Counted from the first letter of the stretch, positions 1-10,184 are shown. The stretch: 64,000 nt of DNA from Prevotella sp. (GCA_016285055.1 JAEEPZ010000004.1:26871-90870); one strand, 5' to 3'. Numbers and translations: made by a program. The notes: generated by a model from the letters alone, not told the origin.

Positions 1-3000
1 GGCCACCTTCTGTCCCTTGAGCTTCAGCACGACGTGCACCTCGTCGCTCTCAGTGGCGGAACCGCTGAGCACGGTGATGTCCATTTTGCTGTTGTCAATG
101 TCGGGAGTAGTGGTGATGGCGCTGATGTAAGCCTTGTTGACAGGCTCGAGCCACACGGTCTGCCAGATGCCCGACACCTGCGTGTACCAGATGCTGCCTG
201 CGCCGCCCGGATTGTAGCGCTGCTTGCCTACGGGCTGCGTGGCCTCGTCGGTGTTGTCGATGACCATCACGGTGATGGTGTTCTCGCCTTCCTTCAGCTG
301 CGGCGTGATGTTCAGCGAGAAAGCTCCGAAACCGCCGGTGTGGTTGCCCACGGCATTGCCGTTGACATAGACGCGAGCCTGATAGTCCACAGCACCGAAG
401 TTGAGGAGTATCTCGCGGCCCTGCCATTCAGCAGGCACGGTGAAGGTGCGCTGATACCAGAGGAAGTTGTTCTTGTCGAGCATGCGCATGACACCCGACA
501 GGCTCGACTCCAGGGGGAAGGGCACGAGTATCTGTCCGTCCCACTCGGTGGGGATGGTGCGCTTGGTGTTGATAGCGTAGTCCCACAGGCCGTTGAGGTT
601 CAGCCACTCGTCTCTCACCATCTGCGGGCGCGGATATTCGGGCAATGGCTGCTGCGGGTTCACCTCTGCGGCCCAGCGCGTCTTGATCTTGTAGCCCTGC
701 GGTGTCCAGTCTGTTGCCTCTGGCTTTTCTGCATATTTGTCCATGAGCACTTTCATCCAATGGCCGCCGATGACTGAGCGGGCGCGGAAGCCGCGGGCAT
801 CGCCGTTGCCTGTCCAGTACCAGTCGCTCAACGGCCAGCGCGTGTGCGTCTCGTTGGCATATTTCCACACGAGGTCGGCGAATTTCAGGAAGGTCTCGGT
901 GTCGTCGGCCATAGCTGCCGTCCACAGCACCCAGTCACTCTTGGTGTAGTTCTCGCGGTTGTCGAGGGGCAGTCCGTAGGTATTCTGCTTGGTGAGGTAG
1001 AACTTCATCTCGCGCTCTAATACCTGCTTGGGGAAGATGTGTATGTTCCACAGCTTGTCCCACACCAGGTTGTACTTCTGGCTCCATGAGCCGCCGCGGT
1101 CGAAGGCCAGCTTGTAGTGGTCGCCGTCGCGGGCGTCGATCTCCCATACCTGTGCCATCTTCTTGGCAGTGTCCATGTATTTGGTGTACATGTCGTTGCG
1201 CCCGCGCATCTTGCACATCTCAGCGTAGGCTGCCACGCCCATGATGGCCTTGATGGAGAGGTTGGCATTGTGTGCCCAGTGTCCGGCGAAGTCGTCGGTG
1301 CAGAGCTGTGTGTCGGGATCCTGACCGTTGCTGACCAGATAGTTCACCCAACGCGTGCAGATGTTCCAGTAGGTGTTCACCCAGTTGGTGTTGCCCTCTA
1401 TCTTGCTGATCATGGCCGCCAGGGTGAGCATGTTGCCGCTCTCCTCCAAGGGCATGTCGCCGCCATACACCTGGCCGTTGGCATGAGGATAGGTGCCGAG
1501 GTCGTGGGCCGCCCAGTCCTTGTTCCATTTGCCGGTGCGCTGATACTCAAAGATGGAGGTCATCATGCCCTTCTGCAACTCAGTGTTATAGAGCAGGAAG
1601 AGTGGGGCAGAGGGGTAGGTGAGGTCGACGGTGTTCACGCAGCCGTTGGAGTTGTTCTCCTTCGAGAAGTAGAGCAGTCGTCCACCGTCGTCCTGGAACA
1701 GCTTGTGGGCTGCCAGCACCTGGCGATAGCTGCCTGCGAGCAGTTCGGCGTACTTCACGTTGCCGGCAGCCACACCGTCGTCGTAGATGGTCTTGTCCTG
1801 CTGATAGCAGCGCTCCATGATGCTCTGATAGCCGGCAGCCAGCTCGTCGAAGGCCTGGAAGATGGTCTTGCCGTTGCGTGCCCAGTAACCCTTGTAGTCC
1901 TTGTTGAAGTAGCGGATGTCTTTCACCTCGTCGTAGCCTATCATCATGTAGGAGGCGGCCTTTGAGGTTGTGCCGAAGTCGTGGACATAGGCCAGCGAGG
2001 TCATGTTGCAAGGCGACTCGTTCTTCACCTCTCCCGCGTAGGCGGGCAGCAGTCCTGTGGTGGTGAAGGTGCCCTCCATGACGGCGGTAGGAGCCACGCT
2101 GACCTGTCCGTTCTGGCTGGAGAGGTAGAGGTAGCCCCAGTCGATGCAGATGAGGTCGCCGGCGCGCTTCAGCACGGGCTGGGCCGTAGAACCCGCCTTG
2201 GCATACTGCACGCCGTTCTCGGTGACGAGGCTGGCATCGATGGCCTGAGCAGGCTCGTTGACGGTGAGCTGTGGCGTGGTGGACACGTAGAACTGCACAC
2301 TGTGACTTTTGCCGTCGGTGGCACGCACCTGGTAGGAGATGTAATTAATAGGTGTGGAGAGCAGGTCGAGGTCGGTGATTATCATCGGGGCGGTGAACAC
2401 CACGTCAAGCTCCACCGGTCCGCACGTGAAGGTGTAGTAGGTAGAGGTGGCCATCACGTCGACGCTTTTCTGCTGTGCCGTTTTTACCTCAGCACCGGCC
2501 TGATAGACGTTCTCGAAGAGTCCGAAGTCGATGTAGGCGCCGCCCGAAGTGTTGTGGCAGTGGGCAGCCAGCACGTTCTCGCCCACCACGAGTTTCTGCT
2601 TCTCCTCAGTGGTGAGTCGGTGTGTCTCGCCCTGCAGCCATGTCTCACCCGTTCCGATGACCTTGGTGCCGTTGACGTAAAGCTCGAAGACATCATCGTG
2701 CGAGAACTGTATCCACAGGTCTTTCTGCAGGTCGTCGGCGGTGAGTGTCACCTTGCGGCGCACGTAGATGTCGCTGTTGGTGGCCGTCCATGCGTTGTGC
2801 ACGTTGGGATATTCGTTGGCAGTGCCCCAAGCGGCCTTCTCCTCTTTCCAGCTGCTGTCGTTGAAGCCTCGCTGTGTCCAGGCTGTGCCCGTCTGCACGT
2901 TGTGGCTTACGCGTCCCGTCCATGAGTCGGCGTTGTCGGCCATCGGGGCAATGGCCTTCAGCAGAAATGCCTGGCCGTTGCCCATCCAGCGGTAGCTCTG

Positions 3001-3246
3001 GCCGTCCACACGCAGCAGACCCTCGATGGGTTTCTCTACGTCGGTCCAGTGGCGCACGCTGCCGTCGGTCAGCTGGTTGAAGGGTGACCAGAACGAGAAG
3101 TAGGGGTCGTTGACCAGCAGCGGTACTGATGGCAGGCGTAGTGCCGAACTTTTGTAGGGTTGGAACAAGTCTGTGGCTTGGGCCGTTGCATTTACGGCGA
3201 TGAGCAGCATGAAGGCTGCGACAAGAAGATTCTTTAGTTTCATCAT
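1..3246 (-). CDS. Secreted glutaminase-like (DUF4964/DUF5127/DUF4965/DUF1793) protein fused to a GH2-type domain; partial
   Basis: The frame is open from an ATG at 3246 (a second ATG is at 3243) to the left edge, so the C-terminus is missing. The first ~23 residues form a signal peptide (core [16 protein letters not shown]). The motifs [14 protein letters not shown] and [13 protein letters not shown] then mark the DUF4964 start of bacterial GtaA-like proteins, followed by an inserted jelly-roll sugar-binding-like stretch ([15 protein letters not shown]). The helical glutaminase-type domain follows ([38 protein letters not shown]). From about residue 868 a GH2 N-terminal sugar-binding domain begins ([29 protein letters not shown]). 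The exported protein is probably periplasmic or surface-located; its substrate is unknown. The 'glutaminase' label is a family name, and a glycoside-processing role fits the neighbouring pectin genes better (inference). Confidence 0.8.
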   Translation of the reverse strand, partial: MMKLKNLLVAAFMLLIAVNATAQATDLFQPYKSSALRLPSVPLLVNDPYFSFWSPFNQLTDGSVRHWTDVEKPIEGLLRVDGQSYRWMGNGQAFLLKAIAPMADNADSWTGRVSHNVQTGTAWTQRGFNDSSWKEEKAAWGTANEYPNVHNAWTATNSDIYVRRKVTLTADDLQKDLWIQFSHDDVFELYVNGTKVIGTGETWLQGETHRLTTEEKQKLVVGENVLAAHCHNTSGGAYIDFGLFENVYQAGAEVKTAQQKSVDVMATSTYYTFTCGPVELDVVFTAPMIITDLDLLSTPINYISYQVRATDGKSHSVQFYVSTTPQLTVNEPAQAIDASLVTENGVQYAKAGSTAQPVLKRAGDLICIDWGYLYLSSQNGQVSVAPTAVMEGTFTTTGLLPAYAGEVKNESPCNMTSLAYVHDFGTTSKAASYMMIGYDEVKDIRYFNKDYKGYWARNGKTIFQAFDELAAGYQSIMERCYQQDKTIYDDGVAAGNVKYAELLAGSYRQVLAAHKLFQDDGGRLLYFSKENNSNGCVNTVDLTYPSAPLFLLYNTELQKGMMTSIFEYQRTGKWNKDWAAHDLGTYPHANGQVYGGDMPLEESGNMLTLAAMISKIEGNTNWVNTYWNICTRWVNYLVSNGQDPDTQLCTDDFAGHWAHNANLSIKAIMGVAAYAEMCKMRGRNDMYTKYMDTAKKMAQVWEIDARDGDHYKLAFDRGGSWSQKYNLVWDKLWNIHIFPKQVLEREMKFYLTKQNTYGLPLDNRENYTKSDWVLWTAAMADDTETFLKFADLVWKYANETHTRWPLSDWYWTGNGDARGFRARSVIGGHWMKVLMDKYAEKPEATDWTPQGYKIKTRWAAEVNPQQPLPEYPRPQMVRDEWLNLNGLWDYAINTKRTIPTEWDGQILVPFPLESSLSGVMRMLDKNNFLWYQRTFTVPAEWQGREILLNFGAVDYQARVYVNGNAVGNHTGGFGAFSLNITPQLKEGENTITVMVIDNTDEATQPVGKQRYNPGGAGSIWYTQVSGIWQTVWLEPVNKAYISAITTTPDIDNSKMDITVLSGSATESDEVHVVLKLKGQKVA

Positions 3247-3287
3247 ATTCAGAGTGTTTTTGTTATCGAGTTTTCGCAATCTGGGTG

Positions 3288-3295
3288 CAAAAGTA
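3288..3295 (-). promoter_or_regulatory. Bacteroidetes -7 element (TACTTTTG) for the glutaminase-like/GH2 gene
   Basis: On the minus strand the sequence reads TACTTTTGC 42 bases before the ATG, matching TAnnTTTG. A well-spaced -33 TTTG is not clear. Confidence 0.6.
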
Positions 3296-3359
3296 GAGAA
3301 AAAACGACTGAAGGAGCAACAAAAACAGGTCTTTTTATAGCAAAATACGTTCAGATGCA

Positions 3360-3478
3360 TAGGTCTTATAGGTCTTATGGGGCTTATAGGACTTATGGGA
3401 CTCATAGGTCTTATAGGACTTATAGGACTTATAAGCCCCATAGGTCTCATAGGACCCATAGGACTTATAAGCCCCATA
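3360..3478. repeat. Intergenic array of degenerate 9-bp units (GGACTTATA type)
   Basis: About 13 tandem 9-mers of the form GGWCYYATR follow one another, some as inverted copies (TATAAGTCC, TATGGGGC). The array lies in the 280-bp gap between the 5' end of the GH2-fusion gene and the 3' end of trpF. Nothing else is recognisable in this gap. A second array of the same type lies at 29996-30080. Confidence 0.9.
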
Positions 3479-3527
3479 AGCATAAAGGGAATACAGCTTC
3501 CCTCAAAAGAGACGTCAACGCTACAGG

Positions 3528-4214
3528 TTAGAATTGAGCCAGGAAACGGCTGATGAGGGCCACATCCTTGACAGCGGGAGCCGTCTCAAAGCGTGAGTTG
3601 AGGTCAATGCCCATACATTGAGGATGATGGAAAGACTTGATACGCGCTGCATCGTCAGGCCCTATGCCGCCACTGAGCAGAAAAGGCACTTTGCCGCGGT
3701 AGGCGTCAAGGAGCTGCCAGTCGAAATGCTGGCCGCTGCCGCCAACGCTGGGACTGCGGGTGTCGAAGACGAAGGCATCGACGCAGTCCTCATACTGTTG
3801 GCATTGGTCAAGGTCTTCCGCAGCGGCGATGCTGATGGCTTTCCAGAACTGGATGCCCGGACGGATGTCGGGGTCGAGGGTGGCGCGCAGGTTGCGGATG
3901 ACGGTGGGCGACTCGTGGCCATGCAACTGAACGACGTCAAGCTGGAAGTTCACCACATGCGTGATGATGGTCTGTGGCATCTCGTCGACGAAGACTCCGA
4001 CTCTCTGCGGTGAGCGTTGAGGGTTGAGTGTTGAGGGCTGAGCGTTGAGGGGTTCGAGGCTTGCCCTGTCGGGAATGATGCCGGCGTTGGTTGGAATCAT
4101 GGTGACGTTGCGTGGCGAGCCGCTCCAGAAAATCATGCCGATGTACTCTACGCCTAGGGCTGCCACCTCAGCGATATTTGCGCCGTCGCGCATTCCGCAT
4201 ACTTTTATTTTCAT
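3528..4214 (-). CDS. trpF: Phosphoribosylanthranilate isomerase with in-frame repeat insert
   Basis: TrpF converts N-(5'-phosphoribosyl)anthranilate to CdRP in cytoplasmic tryptophan synthesis. The N-terminal [11 protein letters not shown] contains the catalytic Cys, and [16 protein letters not shown] (catalytic Asp) and [12 protein letters not shown] are the expected TIM-barrel motifs. The product is about 228 residues against roughly 205 usually. The excess is an insert near residues 48-68 ([10 protein letters not shown]), encoded by 7-bp tandem repeats. The start chosen is ATG 4214; ATG 4220 is also in frame. The gene begins 13 bp after the lyase stop, so it is likely co-transcribed with the pectin genes rather than with a trp operon, and no other trp gene is in the window. 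Confidence 0.93.
   Translation of the reverse strand: MKIKVCGMRDGANIAEVAALGVEYIGMIFWSGSPRNVTMIPTNAGIIPDRASLEPLNAQPSTLNPQRSPQRVGVFVDEMPQTIITHVVNFQLDVVQLHGHESPTVIRNLRATLDPDIRPGIQFWKAISIAAAEDLDQCQQYEDCVDAFVFDTRSPSVGGSGQHFDWQLLDAYRGKVPFLLSGGIGPDDAARIKSFHHPQCMGIDLNSRFETAPAVKDVALISRFLAQF
4009..4050. repeat. Heptanucleotide repeat inside trpF (GTTGAGG type, 6 units)
   Basis: Six consecutive 7-mers (GGTGAGC, GTTGAGG, GTTGAGT, GTTGAGG, GCTGAGC, GTTGAGG) lie within the coding region. Because 7 is not a multiple of 3, gain or loss of one unit would shift the trpF frame. Confidence 0.9.
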
Positions 4215-4227
4215 GGTCATTCTGTTT

Positions 4228-7200
4228 CTATTTTGTAACTTTGCGAGCAGTATTGCCCTGAACAACAATATAGTTGCCGTGCTTGAGCTGCCTGATGACA
4301 TCGGCGTAGGGCTGGCGGGTGAAGAGTCGGACTCCGTCGGTGGTATAGACATCGACGAAAGCATCGGCGGCGATGGCATCGTCGATACCCGTACCAACGG
4401 CCGTGACGCGCAGCTTGCCGTCGGTGAGCAGCGTAGAGGCGTCGAGCACATAGTCGGTGCCATCCGATTGCACTTCAACGGTGAAGTCGCCGGAGTGCTT
4501 GCCGCTGACCTTGTAGACGGTGATCTCGTCGCCCACCTTCAGCTGGCGCGTGGCCGGTATGCGGACGACGATGACATCGCCCGTATGGCGCAGGTTGCCT
4601 TTCACGGTGAGGCAGGTGTTGCCCGATGTGGCCTTCAATTCGCAGAGCGTCGTGGCACCCTTCTGCAGAGTGAGGTCCTGTACGCTGGCCGTGCCGGTGA
4701 TGGTGCCGCCGTTGGCCACGGTGACAAGACCGGTGGTGATGGGCGTTGACGAGACATTGCTCAGCTCCAGTGTGCCGCCATTGACATTGAAGGGCGCCGT
4801 GCTGCCCACGGTCTTCAGGGTCAGTCGACCTGTGCCCACCTTCGTCAGACGTGTACCCTTGATGAGACCGCTGAACTGGCTGTCCTCATTCAGATAACCC
4901 ACCTGATAGGTGGTCTGGCCCTCCAAGACGCCGTCGGTAGCCGTGCCTGAGAGGGTGCCTATCTTCAGCGTTGCCGACTGCTGCGTGCCGTTGCCGCTGC
5001 CATAGTGGGCGATGTTGGTGGCGGCATCCACTTTCATCCGTGCCTTGCTCATGTCTGTCACATTCGACATCAGGCGGAACTGACTGCCCTTGGCCGTCAG
5101 CGTGCCCTCGTACTGCGAGAAGTTCAGACCCACGTCGCAGCGCACATACTTGGTCTCGACGGTGAGGTTGCCCTTGCCCTTGACAGAGCCGTTGAGCTTG
5201 CCGCGTGAAGAGCCGACAATCTTGTTCGTCGTTCCCTCTTGCACAGTGACGACATGATTGAACGTGGGCACGGTGGAGGTGCTGTTGACATCTATCTGGT
5301 GCACTTCACCGCCAGCCAGGAGCATGGGCGAGCCGCTCTTGCCAAAGGTGGCGTTCCAGGCGCCCTGAGCCACGATGCCTTTCTTCACGATGAGGCCAGC
5401 AAAGCTGTTGGCGCCGCCATAGGTGAAGTTCAGCTGTCCGGCGCCGTCCTTGACGAGGTAGCCAGTGCCGCTGACCTGTCCCTTCAGCGACAGAGCGCTG
5501 TTGCTCTGCGTGATGCGTATGATGGCGGTGTCGGTTAGGGTGATTTGTCGGTCGGTGCCCATGTTGTCCTTCGAGAGGACGAGCGTGCCGCCGTTCAGTT
5601 GCAGGTTGCCCTTGGCAGCGGTGGTGGCCCCGAGGGCGCTCTTCTGTCCGCCGTCGTAGAAGTTGGGTACGGTGAGTGTGCCGCCGTTGACGATGGTGCG
5701 ACCGGTGTAGTCGCTGTATTTCATGTTCAGCGTGACGTTGGCGTGCTCGTTCACCGTGACGCCGCCTTCGCCGCTGAGGCCGCCCTCGCCGTTGAGGGTG
5801 AAGGTGCCGCTGTCGAAGATGACGCCGTTGGTGACCATCATCTCAGGCACATTGATGGTTGTCTGCGCTGCCTGAGCGTTGAAGACGACAGCATCGCCGG
5901 AGACGAAGGCGGTGGGGGAGGAGGCGGTGCCTCCGCTAATGCTGAAGTTCTGCGTCTTGTAATCCCAGATGTTGCTCAGGGCGCCTGTCCAGACAACGCC
6001 TTCGGCAGGCTCACGGTTCTCGTGAACGATGAGCAGCAGACGGTTGTCTCTCACTTCCAGGTCATAGTTGATGCCCTCCAGTCCGCGAGTCTTCAGCTTC
6101 GTTACATCGCAGGTGAGCGTACCCGTGCAGCGTGCGATGTCATACTCGGCAAACTCTTTTGAACCGAGGTTGACGGTGATGTAGTTGGTGCCTTTGAAAG
6201 TCAGGTCGCCCTCCACCAACAAGTAGCCGCTGAGGGGATTGCCCACTTGCGGCATGACAGCGTCGACCTCTAAATAAACGTTTCCGGGAATCACCATGCT
6301 CTTCTTGCTTGTGATGATATTGCCGCCGGGCATCAGCCGACAACCCTCGTAGTTGAGCGCGCCCTCGAAAGTTATCGTGTCTTGCAGCGTGGCTTTGCCG
6401 GTCAGTGTGCCGCGAGCCCGCAGCTCCACAGGTCCGCTGATGGTGCCGTTGACGCAGAGCGTACCCTCACTGATAAGGTTCAGACCCGTATGTCCTAAAC
6501 GGCAGTCAAATGTAGCAGCTCCCTGCATGGACTTGATAAGCTGACCGCTGCCAGCAGTTCCTTCGCCGGTAAAAGTGTAGTCATGGCCGCGGGGATTCAT
6601 CAAGTAAAGCATGGTCGGCTCATGGCTCACGGTAATGGGGGCATGGTTGTCGCCCTGAAGGTCGAACATCACGCTCTTTCCTGTTGCCATCTGGTTGCGC
6701 ACATCGGCTTCGAATACGGGCGGCAGCGGAGGCATGGGCATGTCGCCGCCGAGGTAGAATCCGGTGTTGGGGTGCTGATAGTAGCCGCGCGTGGTGCAGT
6801 CGCCGCGATAGTGCGGGTCCTGCTGCAGGCAGTAGATGCTGTAGCTGGTGGGCATGTTGGTGGTGTAGCCCACGATGCCGGTGCTGCCCTCGTCGTTCTG
6901 CTTGGCCAGGATGACCTCCTCGCGCCAGTCACCCATGATGTCGCCCATGAAGGCCGGGCGTGTGCCGGTGGCGGCATGGGTGGCCCAGGTGCTCTCCTGC
7001 GAAAACTCCACAAGGCGTGCCTTGTTCAGCACCTGTGTCACCATGAGGTTGGTACCCCAGCCGCTGCCGCCGGGCGACGACAGCTCCTCGCGCTGCAGGT
7101 CGCTGTTCCACCACACACCCTCGAACATGGTGGTGATGCCGCAGCCCGAGCGGGTGTAGCTGGTCTTCTCGCCCTTGCAGTCGTAGATGTAGTCGTCGGT

Positions 7201-8742
7201 GAAGCTGTACAGCTCGTAGCCCTTGCGCGAGGCGTCGACGTCCATGCAGGCACCGCGGCCCACGTCGTAGACTGAGGGCAGATACCACTCCTTGATGCGC
7301 TCGGCGGTGCGGGCGTCGTAGATAAGCTGTCCCAAGAGGGCGCTCTGCTGGATGGCATAGACCTCAAGGCCGGGGCGGTCGGGGTCGATGTCGGAGAGGA
7401 TGAAGCGGTCGCCGTGGCCGATGCCGGGCGATGAGAAGAAACCGTTTTTCGGGTTGACGCTGTAGCCGCCCTGTATCATCTCGTCGGTGCCGTCGCCATC
7501 GACGTCGGCCACGCGCAGCTGGTGGAACTCGGCGGGCCAGGGACTCTTGTTGTTACGGCTCCAGGTGCGGTCGTGGTGCCAGTTGGTGGCGGTGCTTACG
7601 CCTGAGTTCCAGTCGTACTCCCAGGAGAAGACATAGTTGTGGTGTGTCTTGTTGTTGTCGCGGTCGAGGCACTCCATGACCAGCGAGGGATGGATGCCGT
7701 CAAGGTAGCAGATGGCGAAGTGTCCGTCCATGGCGGCATAGCCGAAGCTCATGTACTTGGCACGAGTGTTGCGCCCCCAGGTGTCGCTGCCGTCGGTCAC
7801 CTCGTTGTATTTCAGCTCCGAGCAGGCTATTTCGGCGCCTGTCTCGCCGTCGATGACGCTGACATAGAACGGCGGCACGCGGGTGCTGTGGGTGCGGTAG
7901 TCCACGATGCCGTCGCCGTCCACATCGGCCACGTCGCTGCTCATGGCATACTTGCCCCAGGTGTTGTTCGTTTTGTCCCAGAAGCGGGTGCCGTCGCTCG
8001 ACTTGATCATCACCTCGCAACGTCCGTCGCAGTTGATGTCCCATGCCACGACCATGTCGTTCTGTCCGGCACAGATGTTCACGTTGGGGCCCATGTCGAC
8101 GGTCCAGAGCAGCTCGCCGCTGAAGCGGTAGGCCTGAATCTTGTGCGTGGTGGTGGCGGTGTTGTCACCCATGTTCTCGGCATCGTCGCTGATGGCGCCG
8201 GCGAAGAGACGGTCTACAACCACGGCATCATACTCGCCGTCGCCGTCCAGGTCCATGGGCCATACGTACTTCGTGCGGTAGTCGTTGCGCTTCAGCACGT
8301 TGTTGTCGAAGTCGATGTTGAGCCACACGTTGGGATAGGCCTGTGTCTTATAGAGGAAAGGCTTGCTCATAGGCCCTTCCACACCGTCGGGGCTGATGGC
8401 GGTCACGGCATACTCGGTGTTGTTAGTCAGCGACGAGGGCTTGTAGCACGTCACCTTCAGCGGCGTGGTGTTCATCTTCGTGAAGTCCGCAGCTCCGGCG
8501 GTGCGCTTGTAGACATTATATGTAGTGCCTTCCGGCTCCTGTGCCAGTTTGCGCCAGGAGATAAGGTTGCCCGTGCCGCCTGTGGAGGTGACGTTGCGGA
8601 TGGTGCTGCCCGAGCGGTTGACGGCCACAACGCCGCGCCCCAATGGCTGCTGCAGGCGCTGTGCCCAGACAGGGAGCGCTAATACTATTAATAATAATGT
8701 GATTTTGATTTGTCGCATAGCAGTTCGTTTTTTCTTCGTCAT
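4228..8742 (-). CDS. PL11-type rhamnogalacturonan endolyase with beta-helical adhesin-like region and C-terminal sorting domain
   Basis: A signal peptide (ITLLLIVLALPVWAQ) precedes QPLGRGVVAVNRSGS, a fibronectin-like segment and an eight-bladed propeller with repeated calcium-type loops: MDLDGDGEYDAV, ADVDGDGIVDYRT, ADVDGDGTDEM, GDIMGDWREEVI. This is the PL11 (YesW/YesX) layout over residues ~50-640, cleaving the rhamnogalacturonan-I backbone by beta-elimination. Residues ~700-1440 are not part of PL11. They are Gly/Thr-rich autotransporter-associated beta-strand repeats (GAGQLNFTYGGANSFAGL, GTGRLTLKTVG). The last ~70 residues (FVDVYTTDGVRLFTRQ to GNYIVVQGNTARKV) resemble type IX secretion tails. 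The start at ATG 8742 has GAAAAGA upstream; ATG 8718 is an alternative. The gene lies 25 bp after the esterase gene, in the same operon. Confidence 0.9.
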   Translation of the reverse strand: MTKKKRTAMRQIKITLLLIVLALPVWAQRLQQPLGRGVVAVNRSGSTIRNVTSTGGTGNLISWRKLAQEPEGTTYNVYKRTAGAADFTKMNTTPLKVTCYKPSSLTNNTEYAVTAISPDGVEGPMSKPFLYKTQAYPNVWLNIDFDNNVLKRNDYRTKYVWPMDLDGDGEYDAVVVDRLFAGAISDDAENMGDNTATTTHKIQAYRFSGELLWTVDMGPNVNICAGQNDMVVAWDINCDGRCEVMIKSSDGTRFWDKTNNTWGKYAMSSDVADVDGDGIVDYRTHSTRVPPFYVSVIDGETGAEIACSELKYNEVTDGSDTWGRNTRAKYMSFGYAAMDGHFAICYLDGIHPSLVMECLDRDNNKTHHNYVFSWEYDWNSGVSTATNWHHDRTWSRNNKSPWPAEFHQLRVADVDGDGTDEMIQGGYSVNPKNGFFSSPGIGHGDRFILSDIDPDRPGLEVYAIQQSALLGQLIYDARTAERIKEWYLPSVYDVGRGACMDVDASRKGYELYSFTDDYIYDCKGEKTSYTRSGCGITTMFEGVWWNSDLQREELSSPGGSGWGTNLMVTQVLNKARLVEFSQESTWATHAATGTRPAFMGDIMGDWREEVILAKQNDEGSTGIVGYTTNMPTSYSIYCLQQDPHYRGDCTTRGYYQHPNTGFYLGGDMPMPPLPPVFEADVRNQMATGKSVMFDLQGDNHAPITVSHEPTMLYLMNPRGHDYTFTGEGTAGSGQLIKSMQGAATFDCRLGHTGLNLISEGTLCVNGTISGPVELRARGTLTGKATLQDTITFEGALNYEGCRLMPGGNIITSKKSMVIPGNVYLEVDAVMPQVGNPLSGYLLVEGDLTFKGTNYITVNLGSKEFAEYDIARCTGTLTCDVTKLKTRGLEGINYDLEVRDNRLLLIVHENREPAEGVVWTGALSNIWDYKTQNFSISGGTASSPTAFVSGDAVVFNAQAAQTTINVPEMMVTNGVIFDSGTFTLNGEGGLSGEGGVTVNEHANVTLNMKYSDYTGRTIVNGGTLTVPNFYDGGQKSALGATTAAKGNLQLNGGTLVLSKDNMGTDRQITLTDTAIIRITQSNSALSLKGQVSGTGYLVKDGAGQLNFTYGGANSFAGLIVKKGIVAQGAWNATFGKSGSPMLLAGGEVHQIDVNSTSTVPTFNHVVTVQEGTTNKIVGSSRGKLNGSVKGKGNLTVETKYVRCDVGLNFSQYEGTLTAKGSQFRLMSNVTDMSKARMKVDAATNIAHYGSGNGTQQSATLKIGTLSGTATDGVLEGQTTYQVGYLNEDSQFSGLIKGTRLTKVGTGRLTLKTVGSTAPFNVNGGTLELSNVSSTPITTGLVTVANGGTITGTASVQDLTLQKGATTLCELKATSGNTCLTVKGNLRHTGDVIVVRIPATRQLKVGDEITVYKVSGKHSGDFTVEVQSDGTDYVLDASTLLTDGKLRVTAVGTGIDDAIAADAFVDVYTTDGVRLFTRQPYADVIRQLKHGNYIVVQGNTARKVTK

Positions 8743-8767
8743 ATTGTCTTTTCGTGATGGTGGCAGA

Positions 8768-10159
8768 CTATTCGGGCTTGATAGCTTCGCAGACAGCCTT
8801 TGCCATAGCGCCTGCGCCTGAAGCATTCGGATGAATCATGTCGGAGGTCATCTGCTTCTCGTCGGTAATGACACTGTGCAGGTCGATGACCGACAAGCGG
8901 TTCTTTTTGGCTATCTTCTCAATGGAGGGGATGACGCCATTGACGATGACGCTATCGGTGATGCCCCACTTGTCGCGGAAGGCACGGATGGGAGTGCAGA
9001 GGACGATGGCAGGCTTCGAGGGCAGGCTCTTCAGCGTGTCGATCATGGCCTGATAGTCCTGCTCGTACTGCTGCTGGTTCCACTGAAAGTCTTTCGAGTC
9101 GTTGGTACCCAGCTTGATGACCACGATATTGGGAAGAAAAGCCTTGGCGTCGCGCCAGGCCTGCTCTTGCATGTAGGGGTGGTCGCTGGTGGCCATCATG
9201 CAGCGGGCACCCACGCCGTAGTTCTTCACCACATAGCCATCGCCCAAGAGACGCTGCAGCTGGGCAGGATAGCCGTTGCGCTCCTGCATGTCGATGCCTG
9301 AGCCGTGGGTGATGCTGTTGCCGATGCAGGCCACGCGCACGGCGTCGGCAGGATGCTGGGGCAGCGACTGCAGCCAGGCCTTCAGGTCGGCGAGCATCTG
9401 GTCATGGTAGGGCCAAGTGCTGCGGAAGCCGAAGCCGTGGCCGCCGGAGGGATAGACATGGAGTGAGCAGAGGTTGCCCTTCTTGCGCATCTCGCTGTAG
9501 TAAGCTATGCCGTTGGTGACAGGAGGCACCACACCGTCGTCGTGGGCAGTGATGATGATGGCAGGCGGCGTGAGGTGGCTCACCACAGCGTTCTGGTTCG
9601 ACCATTCCTTCACCAGCTTTTCGTCCTTCGCTCCCTCTTCGCCGAGGAAGTTCACGCACGAGCCTTTATGCGTCACGCGTTGGTCCATCGAGATGACCGG
9701 ATAGAACAGGATGCTGAAGTCAGGGCGGCAGTCGAACTCACTGTGCGTGGAGACGCTGCTGGCCAGGTGGCCACCGGCCGACGAGCCCATGATGCCCACG
9801 CTCAGAGGATTGATGTGCCACACCGAGGCTGAGTCGCGCACAGTGCGGATGGCCTGCTGTGCATCGCCGAGGGGGATGGTGCGGTCGCCATGGGGCATGC
9901 GGTAGGTGAGGACGAAGCAGGCGATGCCTTGCTCGTTGAACCACGGTGCCCAGTCATGGCCCTCATGCTGCATGGCCAAATGTGAATAGCCGCCGCCGGG
10001 CAGCACCAAGACGGCGCGGCCGCTGGGCTGATCGGGAAGATAGGCGTCCATCTTAGATTCCCCGTCAGGACTGATGTTTACGGTAAAGTGCTTTGACGTT
10101 TGAGCACACAAGTTCAGTGCTATCAACGTCAGTGTCATCAATGTCAAAATCTTTTTCAT
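8768..10159 (-). CDS. Secreted two-domain esterase: alpha/beta-hydrolase plus SGNH hydrolase
   Basis: The signal peptide is ILTLMTLTLIALNLCAQ. Residues ~25-270 are an alpha/beta hydrolase of the BD-FAE/acetylxylan-esterase type: oxyanion LPGGGYSHL, nucleophile GSSAGG, acid HDDGVVPP, base GGHGFG. Residues ~280-463 are a GDSL/SGNH hydrolase: GNSITHGSG with Ser, LGTNDSKD, and a C-terminal DMIHPNASG carrying the Asp-His pair. Together they probably deacetylate plant cell-wall pectin or hemicellulose ahead of the lyase encoded 25 bp downstream. The exact ester substrate cannot be read from the sequence. All catalytic residues appear intact in both halves. Confidence 0.9.
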   Translation of the reverse strand: MKKILTLMTLTLIALNLCAQTSKHFTVNISPDGESKMDAYLPDQPSGRAVLVLPGGGYSHLAMQHEGHDWAPWFNEQGIACFVLTYRMPHGDRTIPLGDAQQAIRTVRDSASVWHINPLSVGIMGSSAGGHLASSVSTHSEFDCRPDFSILFYPVISMDQRVTHKGSCVNFLGEEGAKDEKLVKEWSNQNAVVSHLTPPAIIITAHDDGVVPPVTNGIAYYSEMRKKGNLCSLHVYPSGGHGFGFRSTWPYHDQMLADLKAWLQSLPQHPADAVRVACIGNSITHGSGIDMQERNGYPAQLQRLLGDGYVVKNYGVGARCMMATSDHPYMQEQAWRDAKAFLPNIVVIKLGTNDSKDFQWNQQQYEQDYQAMIDTLKSLPSKPAIVLCTPIRAFRDKWGITDSVIVNGVIPSIEKIAKKNRLSVIDLHSVITDEKQMTSDMIHPNASGAGAMAKAVCEAIKPE

Positions 10160-10184
10160 GGTTGTAGAATTAGTTTTTCAGGTG

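Noticed and set aside
7639..8682. Long antisense ORF opposite the PL11 lyase
   Set aside because: His/Val-rich shadow frame without any family match.
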